Below, one piece after another: positions 23,355 to 34,420 of a stretch of DNA of 64,000 nt. The position numbers were made by a program, and so were the translations under genes. How positions within the stretch are numbered: the stretch's first letter is position 1; each line of letters begins with the position of its first letter. Source of the stretch: Nageia nagi (lineage: Eukaryota > Pinophyta); assembly GCA_050084985.1 (NCBI GenBank), contig JBITNC010000001.1, positions 204,414,001 to 204,478,000 on the forward strand. The letters are read 5' to 3'. A model generated the notes under the pieces. It had not been told where the DNA came from. It ran no database searches and saw nothing but the letters and a program-made list of their open reading frames with translations.

Positions 23355-24706
23355 GTTTAGTCCAAGGCTGGTTGCATGTTGAAGGGAAGATACATGTTTA
23401 TCTTTATGAAATGGTGCGACCACCCTTTCAAGCAAGTTTTAGCACCTAAAAGGTGATTAAGTTCTCAAATTTTACATCTTAAAGGTGTTCGCATGGTTCT
23501 TAATAGTTGCAAGAACATCCTCATTTAACCATGCGATCACCCCCCTGTTTTTGGATGGTTTGGAACTATAGAATTGTCTAAGTGTTCAAAATTCTCCTCT
23601 AGAGGGCATTCGTGTGGTTAAAGTTTGTTGAAAACTCATCTTTTTGTGGCCTTCTGACCACCCTCATAAAGGCATTGCATTTGCCTAAGCCACATTCGGC
23701 CTCCACCTGAACCAAATGGACGAGGGCACTTGTCAAGAAAGTTGATATATAAAGGAAGGTCGCCTAGTTCATATATCACATTCTTTTTGTAGTTCTTAAG
23801 GTGTTCGCACGGTTGGGAAAAGTAGTATTCCTATCTTTCTTGGACCATGCGACCACCCTCCTTTCAAAGTTTTGAGTTCAAAAATTGGCTAAGTGTTGGG
23901 AAGAAGGCTTGTTAAAGGTGTTCGCATGATTTCAAGAAATACCATTTCCATCCTTCCCAAGCATGCGACCACCTCTTCTAGATGTTAAGCATGCATTGAA
24001 ACAGCTTGTCTCAAGTTCATTTGGCCTCCACTCCGACCAATCCAACATGGACACCTGTTAAGAAAAAAAACTATAAAAGCAAGTTTTGTTTCTAACTTTC
24101 ACCAAGTCAACCTTGCTCTCTAAAGTGGTCGCATGATCCATAAAAGTCATCATTACATCTTGTTGAAGGCATGCGACCGCCACTTTCCTGCATTTACACA
24201 CCATTCATAATGGTCGCATGGTTCCATATAGTCACCTTTGCATCCCTTTGAAGGCATGCGACCACTTTCATTCCTGCATATTGAGACTAAGTCTAGTATA
24301 TTGTTCATCCATTGCTGATCGCATACCTTGGGAGAGTTACAATTGGATCATTTCAAAGGCATGCGACCACCTTCCTCTTGCATTATAAAGGACACTTATC
24401 GAAGAATTTGCTTTCCCTCGTTGGAATGTTGCCATGTGGCAATCCTGAGAAGGTATAAGAGAAGAAAGAGGATGACTTAGTCGAATTTGTGGTTCCATTG
24501 TGTGTTCATAAAGCTGGTCGCATGATTTTTTCAAAAGGTCACACTTCCATCATTCCCAAACCGTGTGACCATCTCCTTTTGCATTATCATTTGCATTTTC
24601 ATAGACTATTGCATCGTTTGTCTTGCATTAACTCATTCTACAACACGGTCGCATGGTCCCTAGGAGATAGACGTCCATCATTGCAAAAGCATGCGACCAC
24701 CTTTCT
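23355..24706 (+). repeat. Array of hairpins in E2 leader
   Basis: Hairpins lie at about 23483-23541, 23799-23857, 23915-23973, 24123-24181, 24211-24264, 24315-24370, 24513-24571 and 24645-24700, with weaker ones near 23365 and 23595. The outer arms are GGTCGCATGG / CATGCGACCACC; the best pairs GGTGTTCGCATGGTT with AACCATGCGATCACC. Inner parts differ between units, while the arms and the roughly 55-60 base length are kept. The short plus-strand frame at 24489-24722 lies within this array and is not a gene. Confidence 0.8.
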
Positions 24707-25073
24707 ACATTTAAGATTTTAATATATGGCCTTTCAAGTAGCGTTTGTTTTTGTCCTAGGATAGACCCATGCATTTTGTTACCTTTATTGTGGTCCTACC
24801 ATATATTTAAGTTGGAATTCATCCTCCTCCTAACTTTACATTTCAAAAGGTGACCACTGGTCGGCCAAAGTCCATGCATTCATGCATTAAAATTAAGTTG
24901 TAGACAACATTGCATGTAGAAAGAAATCGGTCACCTTGTTATCATTACCATCCAAGTCTTTTATTCTCATATGAAGACATACAAGCCTGTTCGGCATAGC
25001 ACCTTCCTTGCATTACACCCAACGTCTGTTAGAGTCAATTGCTACTAACTTGATTTGCTTACATAGGTTAGAG

Positions 25074-28000
25074 ATGGCAAAGATCAATTCTAAGCTAGGC
25101 AAATCCAGAGAGATGCAATTAGCTAAGCTGACTGAGCACAGTTAGATAGAATTCATGAAGGAAAATCTCTAAGATCCTTTGAAGTAGGCCAAGTTCAAAA
25201 ATAGCCTTACCAACATTTGCGATACCAATTGGTCTCACACTGACTTGATTCGGACACTCCAAGCCATTGGGGAATTAAACAAATTCCAAATTCTTAAAGT
25301 AGTATGCACATCTGGATTGGTGACTGCCATCTTAATCCCTTTTGTTGTTCCTTTTCTAGAACTATGCTAGGAAGTAGGTAGACATGCCAACATCAAGGAT
25401 CAAGCCCTCTACGACAATGATGGAAACAAGATCCTAGATTTCTTTCCTTCGGGGATTGAGGAAGCCTTTACGTGTAGTAAAGGGGTCATGTATACAGAGA
25501 GAGATTCTTTAGAATGTTATGAGAAGTCTCCACAAGCTGCATGTCTTATTAGAGACTGGCTCGAAGATGAAAGCAAGGGGTTTACGGGAAACAAACTATT
25601 GAATGCAAAAAGGCAGCACTTCTACCCCACAGTGTCCATGATTATGAGCATGTTGTCTAGGGTCACTAGCAAAGAAGACTTCAAGTTTCGGAGGTAGTTT
25701 ACTGGATTCATTTCCATGATCGGGAATCGACAGAGAATAAGGTGGAGTAAGGTGATTAATGACTCCCTCTTATTCCAATTGGCTCACATTGGCTCCTCGA
25801 GAAAATTCTACATGAATTCCTATCTAGTCTTCCTTCTCCTCCATGGCACAAATAGGAGATCAGCCCATGCAAACGTTGAGATCTTGAACAATCCAGAGAA
25901 GCCTGTATGGAGAGCTTACCCCAAGTGGTGGTTAGACTCCAGATGGGACTATTATGCCATGAAGAATGATGGATGGGAGTTCCAAATTTACAAAGAAATT
26001 AAGGGAAGGAAAATGGTGAAAAGGATCTCCGATTCAGCCGTTGAGTATATCCGAGGGCATGTCGACTATTTCATGGAAGACCTCGCGCATACTTACATTC
26101 GAGTCTATGGCTCCGAAGTCAAACCTTATCTTTTGCCCTGGTATGCCAGTAATCGCTTCATCCTCATGGAGTTTTGCAAGCAGCTACTACTTCTATATGA
26201 AAATGTATGGAAGAAGAAAAATGCTACGACCAATCTCCCCATTTCAATTGGGGATTATGCTTGTTCAACTTGGCAAGAGGCCAAGGAGATGGGCAAAGAA
26301 CTGTCCTATTATCACTTCAGCGAGCAGGAGGCAACCTCCCACTATGATCTTGAAGGAAGAATTCAGTGTTTCTATAAATAGGCATTTAGGAATCCTGTGA
26401 TCTATGAGCGTCGACCTCTTGGAGACAAGGAGAGATATAGGAACAAGAGGGAAGAAAAGCAAATTCAAGAGGTCCATCAGATCTTAATAGCTGAGGGACG
26501 AATCAACAGAAGAATCCCGAACTTGAATGATCCCCTGGTCATCCCAGCTGACAAGTCCACCTCCTCCTCAAGAGTGAGGAAACATCAGGGACGAACAGGA
26601 GAGCATGCCACCATGGGTGGGCCTAAGCCTGGAATTCACATCGTAGGCAAAGAGATCACCAAGGATGTTGATGTCATGAAAGAAACGGGGTACTTGAATT
26701 TCCCTCTCCAACAGGTTGAGGATGCTATCCTCAAGGACGTCCCTATGATGCCTATCATACCTATCTGAGCTGAGAACCCTTTGGCCCTCTTTAACCTCTT
26801 GACACCTGCAAAGGAACACGTAGTAGATACGTTCTCGGAGCCTATTGAGGCCGAAATTCAAGAAGATGCTCCCGTTGTAAACCAACCCGAAGAACTTGAC
26901 TCGTCAAGCTTATCTTCCGATTTTGAGACATCCTTTGAATCATTTGGTTCACAGGAATCGAGTTCGGAAGGAGGGGAGATTGAAAAGGAGCACGAAGAAG
27001 AGCACAAGGATAGTGAAGGCTCCTCGTCTAACACACAAGACACTCAAATCATAGACATCGAGGGAGAATTTGATACAGAAGAAGTTGATGAGGCCTTGCC
27101 CTCCAAATCCACACCGGTGAAGCAGGTTGCTTCTTCCGAATCTGCTACCCCTTAAAGGAAAAGAAGATCGTTCCCCAGGAAGGGAGCTTCTCAAACGGCC
27201 CCCAATAAACCTTCAAAGCTAAATAGAACTTTTGTAGTTTGAGATGGAGGAGATGAGGATGATTAGGGAGAAAATGAGGATCAGAAGAGTAGAAGAAAGT
27301 AACAAGAGCATGGTAGTCATAGATCATCGAAAAGTAAAGAGAAGCCAGCCCAAACAAAAAGCCAACAGTTAAGAATTGAGGAAATTCCCCGAGAATCTAA
27401 TCCAGCCAATACAGACATTGCCTTGGCCAACATTGCAGTTAGCTCAGCGCAACAGAAAGAGTATGACTTTGACATTGATGCAGTGATCAAAGATCTTCAA
27501 ATGAGCTATAGGAGCGATGATGAAGAATCTAGCCAAAGGAAGGAAGTTATGTCGGAGGATTCCCTGATCGAGGAGATAGACACTTTCATGTCTATGAAGA
27601 GTGATAAAGTGATCATCAATAGGTGCTATTCTAGGAAAAAGCATCCATAAGATTTGCAAGACGTGCGAGTCCACACTGAGGAGTTCAAAGTGAAGAAGAT
27701 TGGGTGGGCTGGATGCAAGCATGCTATTAACTACAATGTGGATGAGATGGTCAGACAAGGGATCGAGAGGGAAAATACAATCAAGGAGTTGAAGAAATAT
27801 TTGGCTTGGAAGAATAAGCTAGTGAAAGAAATAGAGGTTGCAAAGATGACCGTTGAAGATATGAAAGTGCAAACTTCACTAAACGTTGGTATAACTTTTA
27901 CCAAGGAGACTTAGTCAATGCAGTGATGAGAATAGTTAATGAACTCTCACTGTGGCTAGTTGCCCTCATAGACAAGCAAAATATCGAGGAGAATACAACG

Positions 28001-28555
28001 ACTGTCGTCTCACAGTTACTTCAAGATTTTCAAAATCACGAGCAAGCTATCCAAAACATTAGAAGGGCGTCTGAAGGACAACCTAGCCGAGTGCAGTATT
28101 GCCAAGAATTTGTCTATCACTTGTGTTGGTTGAGGTTCGTTGCGAGGGATTGTGCCAATCTCACATAGGCAAGGGTCGAGTTAATGTTAGCCTTAACCTT
28201 TCAAATGAGCCAGTTTGTGCAACCGGTCAGTTTTGTGAATCAAGATGGAAGTGTCAGGCGAGTTGAGCTCATTGTGTAGGAAGTTCAAAATATCATCAGA
28301 GAGCTCATCTTCACAAAGGATGTGAATTTATAGAGAGCCGAGACCCAAATTGAGAATCAACAAAATTTGGCCTTTTGGAAGTTTCAGATGGAGGCTACCT
28401 CTCAGCTCATCCTTGACAATAGAAAGGATGAGGAATTGTTGGGTGCGCTCATTGTAGGACTTGCCAAAGCTAAGGCTTTCTTCGATCACAAGTCTCATGG
28501 GATTCCCGAGGACGTATTTGCTGCTGCTCACGTTGCCAGTCCCACAGAGGGATGA
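25074..28555 (+). pseudogene. Family E large unknown protein (E2 copy)
   Basis: One reading frame starts at ATG 25074 (MAKINSKLGKSREM) and stays in frame to 27914, broken only by stops at 25143, 25170, 25185, 25368, 25695, 26379, 26766, 27153, 27240, 27264, 27300 and 27648. A single frameshift near 27914 leads to a last part ending at 28555, giving about 1,150 codons. The N-terminal 450 residues are globular and match E3 (AMKNDGWEFQIYKEIKG against AMKNDGWEYEIYKELKG; NLPISIGDYAC against NLPVIVGEYQC). The middle is acidic and serine-rich (about 26800-27130) with basic stretches, and the last third looks helical or coiled-coil. I recognise no known domain, protease, reverse transcriptase or transposase motif. 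The function is unknown; a gag-like or DNA-binding role is possible. Confidence 0.65.
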
Positions 28556-29848
28556 TTGGACAAATGCATATTTCTTTTATTTTTTGCTAAAACTTTTATA
28601 TATTTTAAATCTCGCACTGTGATAGATGACTTTTTGCTCCCACAATTGCGAAAAGACTTGATTTGACATTCAAATGGAATCCGATTTGATCGGGTGTGAT
28701 TAGATATGAATATGATTGATGTGACATTTGGTGGTGCTGTTTGATTGCAGTTTTTGCTTTTTGCTAGTGGTTTTTACACTTTTCGATATAGTATTAGGGT
28801 TGTATGGTTGTTTAGGGAAAATCTATAATATTAGGGCAACACTTCATTTAATGAAGTTGTCAGTCGCGTACTATAAGTACCCTTCACCGTGTCATTTTGG
28901 TAGCTGGTTATGCAGTTAAGGATAGGGAGATAGATAGATGCATAAGCATAGAAATTTTGTAATTGCTTTTGTGAGCTGAATGTCAATCTTTTGAGGAGCA
29001 TACTTTGGAGCATATATTTTGCAGTTGAGGTTTCCATTGCATGTATGTATGATCTATCATTCTGGGAGACTCTATTATTAATGGAAGTATGATTGCTTAT
29101 TTCATGGAATTGCAGTTATGTTAATGGCACGATATACATGTTGTTGCATCATTTATACATTTATAAGCATTTCCTTTGAAAGTCTGACACTTTAGGGAAA
29201 TATGGTTGAATATCTTTCTTGAATGGATGAATGATCATTTTTGCAATTTGCATTCAGTTGTATTATTTTGCAATTTCTCTGCTTTTATGATATTTGATTG
29301 GCTTTATTTGCTGGAAATGGGAAACTAATTCATATACCACCTCATAACCACCCTACCATACCAACTATTGCCTTGTGCCCTTGCTTGGGAAAGATCCGGA
29401 CCCAGTCGTTTCCTCCCTAGCTTGATAATCCCAATAGAAATTTCCTAATAAATCCGAAAGCAAAGCCTTCAAACCTTGTATGACGATAAAAAAATCATTA
29501 CTTTGTTGTCAACTGCTAAGTTCACTTTGTTCTTGCATATCCTTGCATCTCGAATACCATCGCCTTTTGCTTTAAGTACTATCATGAAAGCTACAAAGAA
29601 ATTGTGAAAGAATCGCAATAGGTCCGTAATTACTTTGAGTTAGCCACCCCGAGCACATTCTTACCTTAGCCACTTCCTCGATAGAAAAACACCAATTGGT
29701 AGGGAAATCCGTTTAAAGTCATAGGGAGCCCCTTTAGAGTTCCGAAGATGCATAAACCTTGGGGTTAAAGTCCTTTCAAGTGGAGGTAAGTAACGCTACC
29801 TCACTCTTCTTGGTGTCGTTTCCCATGGGGGGAAACAAAGTCACGTCA
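28556..29848 (+). other. E2 3' region
   Basis: Non-coding. It carries the TTAGGGCAACA...CTATAAG block (about 28793-28880) found in E0, E1 and E3, and the AAACCTTGGGGTT...GGAGGTAAG block (29755-29790) shared with E0. It ends in a terminal hairpin. Confidence 0.6.
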
Positions 29849-30545
29849 GCAAGTGGGAAAGAGGTCATAGGTGCCAAGGGAAGGCACAAAATTTCTACAT
29901 TGAAGTTATTGAGGATGAAGAAATAGAAATAGAACTAGAACCATGCCAACATGAGTTTCGAGATTAGGAGTACTAGCTACCTTGAAAGGAAAATCTCAAT
30001 TCCTCACCCTCAAAGTGGAAGGAGTAGGCAAAAGCAAGGTCTTAGTGCTTATAGATGGTAGAGCTACACACAACTTTATAGATTAGGATTTTGTTAAGGA
30101 AAAAGGACTCAATACACAAGAATTTGAAGGCTTCGGTGTAGCAATGGGCAATGACAATGTCACAACAAGCAACAAATTGGTAGAAAGACTAAAGGTGAGC
30201 TTGGTCATTTATTGCGTGACCAGTGACTTCTTTTCCGCATATAGTACGTGGAATACAATGGTTGTACACCTTGGGGGAAATCACCTCCAACTATAGAACA
30301 CTGGAAATGAAATTTAAGGTTGAAGGTCATGAGGTACACCTACGAGGCATCAAGGACAAAGGAGGAATCAAGGCTAGATATAATAGGATGGAGGAAGTTT
30401 AGTACAACAGAAATAGCTCCAACAAGAAGATTTCACATAAAATTGAAGATGAAGATGAATGTGGAAAGAAACAAGTTGATTCAAGCTCAATTGTTGTATT
30501 TGTAAATCCGAATTGCTTGGGGACAAGCAATTTGGGAGGGGTGGA
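29849..30545 (+). pseudogene. Element F zinc-knuckle end and protease
   Basis: The segment resumes F gag with KWERGHRCQGKAQ, an acidic linker (IEDEEIEIELE), and then an aspartic protease whose active site reads VLIDGRATHNFID at about 30045, where the family pattern is LIDSGATHNFID. After the protease a GHEVHLRGIKDKGG-like block matches the same place in B and D. The last codons before the LTR read NCLGTSNLGG, the tail encoded by the polypurine tract region. Several stops and a frameshift make it inactive. No reverse transcriptase follows. Confidence 0.7.
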
Positions 30546-30547
30546 TT

Positions 30548-32001
30548 TGTAATATGCCCAAATTTGGGAAGTCTCACTCACTCTAGCACCAGGAAGTGGG
30601 ACGTGCACCCTCATGGTGCTCTTTAGCATTTTAGGAGTATTTTCATTAGGAAAATTGGGTAAATATTTCACTAATTTAGGCAATATTTATGAGATTTTTG
30701 TATGTAATTTCCCACTTGGAGGCTCTCCAACATGGGACGTAGGACTCTAGGAGTCATTATTTGTTATTTTAATGTATTAATTGCATGAGCCAATTAATGG
30801 TGCCAAATAAATATTGTAATTAAAATACCAAGGCAATTATTATTTGTAAATGCAATATTTGTCTCTTAAAATGAGGCGTTGCATATTTCTAGCCTTGATG
30901 AATGTAATTTGGCATTCCGGGGAACTTTAATGCCTCTCCATGTAATTATGATTCCCCCTAGGCCCAACATCACACGTAGGTGCAGAGCACAAGGATCACA
31001 AGGGGGAAACACTCATCCCTAGGCGCAAGAGAATCCAAGAGGAAGATGTGGCATCTAGAGATACATATTGTCACCGTTAGATGTGATTTCATGGATCCCA
31101 AAGATACCCACATTGCAATGTCACACTACAAGGATACATCCAAACCATCTAAAGCAATCGTAGTGATCCCAAGGCGCATGGAATCACCTAGAAGGTGGAT
31201 GCAAGACCTAGAGGCCATTTGAAGACTATAAAAGCAAGTTGAGGCCTCACTTGAAGATATACTTGTTGGTAATTATTTCTCTTTTCTTCAGGTTGTGGGC
31301 ATTGACTCCTTCTGTAAACTTTTGTGGACAAAAACCCTCAAGAGAGGTGTTGAAGCTTAGCGAGGTTTTAGGGTTGTACGGATCGCTACTTTGAGCCATA
31401 GCACACCTTAAAGGCTTTGCTAGCTATCTAGGGGTGTTGATATTATCTAAACACTACTAGAGACCTTGGTGTCTTGGCCATAGCTTGTGGAGGAGGAAGA
31501 CCTGGTTCAAGCCTTGCCTGTCTGTGGGACAATCTTGGTGCTATTTCATTGTTCTTCGCTACTTTATTGAAGATCTTCAGTTAGGGCATCATTTTGCTCT
31601 AAGACAAGGCATGTAATATGATTCTCATAGCAATATTATTAAATTACATTTTACAGCTCAATCATTGTGTTATCTTTTGAAGTCTTACCTTAGTAGGCCA
31701 AACATTGGGATTGTGCATGCTATATTTCATTATTATGCTATCTTGCTTGGACGTTGGGTTTACTTTAGCATAATTGCATGTTCGTTTATGAATTCTTGCT
31801 TTATGACTTAACATTTGGTATTTTGGATGCTTGTTGTTGAGTTTATGCACTATAGGTGAGACATTGGGTCACTCAGGACCCCAATGTTGGATTGTGGAGT
31901 GCTAGTTTAGCCCCTAGAGGCTAGACATCTGCATTTGGGAGCTTGGATAGGGAGTTCCCCTTTGGCACGATACCGAATCGACCCTGATTTGGAAAATTAG
32001 A
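30548..32001 (+). repeat. Element F 3' LTR
   Basis: Starts TGTAATATGCCCAAATTTGG after a purine-rich GGGAGGGG tract and ends CCCTGATTTGGAAAATTAGA, a changed form of the TTTGGAATATTACA end of the 5' copy. A TATA-like CTATAAAAGCAAG lies near 31228. The open frames inside it are not genes. Confidence 0.75.
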
Positions 32002-32326
32002 GAACCTTGCATATATGTAGATGTAGTTCCATATGCATGCCTTAGATTGAGTATTAGCAGAATGTTCACACCATTTACTTTTGAGGTGTGTCTTTGCATT
32101 ATGCATTATGCTATTGCTAATGTTACATGAGAAGAAATAGTTGAACATCCCAACTAGAGGGCACTTCCTTGTTAGATTAATGCAAAAGCTCCCTTATGTA
32201 ATATAAACTTTTTTTATTATACCTCTCTATTATGTACTTGTCCTCATTGGTTTGTCCTTTTCTTGTTTTCCCTCCCATGTGGGCCCTTTTGTTATATGTT
32301 CCCACCTCTACATGCCCTTTTTCTCC
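32002..32326. other. No supportable feature
   Basis: Short AT-rich spacer between the F 3' LTR and the left LTR of D. Nothing recognisable. Confidence 0.5.
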
Positions 32327-33502
32327 TGTAAAGATCCAATTACAATCTCAAGTGCAAATTAGCAATTTCAACCAAGCAAATACCCACATCTGGCCTAGAA
32401 ATGCAAATACAAGTATTCAAACCCTCACAATGCCAACGTTAGGGTTAGGGTATCAATTACAAACTTCCACAACAGAACAATGCCAATGTCTGGCTCATAC
32501 ATGAATGAATGAGTAAGCAAACCACAATGTTGCAATAGTAAAGCATACACAAGACAAATATGGTGATCCAATGCCCAACGACTGTATATATGATAAATGA
32601 AGATCAACAATACAATACCAGGCCCACTAGGGCTGACATTAGCCTCAAGGGAGCCAACTAGGGAACAATGTGTATCCTCAAATTGGACAGACAGATGGGA
32701 CAATCTTGCTCCCTCAAAACCCAAATCCTTTCCATCGAAGGAGCCCTCCTCTAATCTTGAAAACGGTTGAAGGTAGAAGCGCAACCTCGAAATACCACCG
32801 GATGGACAAGGGTGCTACACCAATGTCATAGACTAACAGGATCCCTCAGCCTAGTAATCCTCCTAGATGTTGCACCTAGGGATTTGCTTAGTGTTGCGCT
32901 AAGTCTCTTATCCTCTGGACGGTATCAAAGAATATAATAATCAAGTATATTCAGCAATGAGGCTCCAATGTCTTTTATAACACTTTACTGGATCTGAATC
33001 TCACCTAGGAGTCATCACCATGCTCCTTTACTTCAACGTTAGCCTCTTGGGGGCCTAGAATGCCGATCATGGGTGCCTAGGGATAAGGTATTCCCAACAT
33101 GGGTACCTAGGTGCCATAAATGCCAACTTTGGGGGGTGTGAAGTGCCACGCATGCCCAATGTGGGTCTAGGAGCCATGTGTGGGGGCTAGGTGTCATCAT
33201 TGGCCACATGGGGGTCTAAGAGTCTCCCCAAGGCTAGTGCATGTACATAAGTGCTCATCCATCCACCTAAGTGCTAAATAGATCTTGGGATTCCCACAAT
33301 CATGATTGGGATCTCCAAGTACAATAAAACTCCTAATCTATGCTTGGGCAGGAGACATCCCACTTGGGGCTCACAATGGGGTCAATTAAGCCTTCTATCT
33401 CAAGTCTTAACTTAAAGCACAATAACAATAATTAAATATAATACAGAGGGGGAATTCGTTGGATTCCATAATTAATTATATCAATGTAAGGGGGATGTCA
33501 CA
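32327..33502 (-). repeat. Element D 3' LTR
   Basis: Direct repeat of 36621-37803. U3 carries repeated CAACATGGGTACCTAGGTGCC-type modules (about 33040-33200). The minus-strand frame at 32425-32784 has a counterpart in the other LTR and is not a gene. Confidence 0.9.
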
Positions 33503-33839
33503 GCTTCCGCTCTTGAATTGCTTGCCCTCAAGCAATGGTGGAAAGCTCCAGTACATTGTTTTCCAAGAATCCTTCAACCTTGTAGCCTAGAATCTGCTAA
33601 AGTGAAATGCAACTTCAATATATCCCCTCCATGATGTAGGCCTCGTATGAACTGCTGAAGTTGCATCCTCATGCATCGATAATGGATGCAAAAACTCTGA
33701 TATACTGCAATTGTCACTTCTCATCAACTACTCCATGACTATTCTCAACAAGCGTGGGGATGTATATATGTCTCCGTGAGGATGTACCTGCAAAAACCTC
33801 AAGTAAATTATGGGTGAGTATAAACAAGCGGAGCCTATG

Positions 33840-34420
33840 CTCCATAGTTGAGGCTAGGCCTTCCCCAAGCTCAATGTGGGGTTCCAAAATCTCCCAACTA
33901 CCAACATGAGATCGAAACTCCTCTATCTTCCAACGTGGGATGCCAAGTTGTCTCCTAGCCTACTGTCAAGTATCTAACCCTCCCCAAGTCCAATGTGGGA
34001 AACCAATAGTCCATCAACCAAAATGTTGGGTTCCCAAGCCTCATTAATGCCATCATGGAGTGCCCAAATTCCTCCATACCTATCATCATGCACCAGAATC
34101 CATCAACCTCCCACGTGAGGTGTAGAAGTCTCCTTGAGTCCAGTGTGGGATGCAAGAGCTCCTTCAAGCCCATCATCCAGCTCCAATCCTTCTTAGTTCT
34201 CTGTATGAGGGGTAGAAGTTCCCTCAAGTCCAATGTTAGGTGGCAATCCTCCTCAAGGCCCAATGTGAGGTACCTAGCCTTCTCAAGGCTCAATGCAAGG
34301 TGCAAGAGGTCCTCCATGCTCAACGTGCAACATCTAGCCTCCCCAAGCTCTAACGTGGTGTGTTAGAGGCCTTCCAGGCTCCATGTCAGGTATCCAAGCT
34401 CGATGCAACGTGGGGTAGGG
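33840..34420 (-). repeat. 33-bp tandem repeat array inside element D
   Basis: About seventeen degenerate units of the type CTCAAGTCCAATGTGAGGTA occupy the place where pol should be. On the minus strand much of the array is open and would encode an 11-residue leucine-rich repeat (units such as PTLDSRRLLHL and IGMEEFGHSMM). The core CCAATGTGGG resembles the modules in the U3 of the LTRs in this window. Whether the frame is translated is unknown. Confidence 0.7.

Larger units (their letters stand above)
23109..29848 (+). mobile_element. Family E element, copy E2 (longest, with coding region)
   Basis: It interrupts the zinc knuckle of F gag, so both edges are known within a few bases. It starts TGTTGTTGACGTCTCAACAC, like E1 and E3, and ends about GTCACGTCA after a terminal hairpin (GTTTCCC / GGGGAAAC). 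Order: terminal hairpins, leader with about nine long-stemmed hairpins, coding region of about 3.5 kb, then a 1.3-kb 3' region. No direct repeat joins the two ends, so it is not a normal LTR element. I could not find a clean target duplication here, either because the 3' edge has mutated or because I placed it slightly wrong. Confidence 0.7.
19627..32001 (+). mobile_element. Element F: pol-less gag-protease LTR element
   Basis: A plus-strand element is made of a partial 5' LTR (19627-20320), primer site (20321), long leader, gag (22109-23108), protease (29849 on), polypurine tract and a 3' LTR (30548-32001). It is split inside the gag zinc knuckle by the family E copy E2. There is no reverse transcriptase or integrase between protease and 3' LTR. 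LTR ends and protein match element B, so both belong to one non-autonomous group. Confidence 0.8.

Noticed and set aside
23355-24706. CRISPR-like array
   Set aside because: Repeats are palindromic and imperfect, spacing is irregular, and this is plant nuclear DNA.
23109-29848. Helitron interpretation of family E
   Set aside because: Helitrons have a 5' TC and 3' CTRR end and no target duplication; E3 has perfect 5-bp duplications and ends in CAACA, and no Rep or helicase motif is seen.
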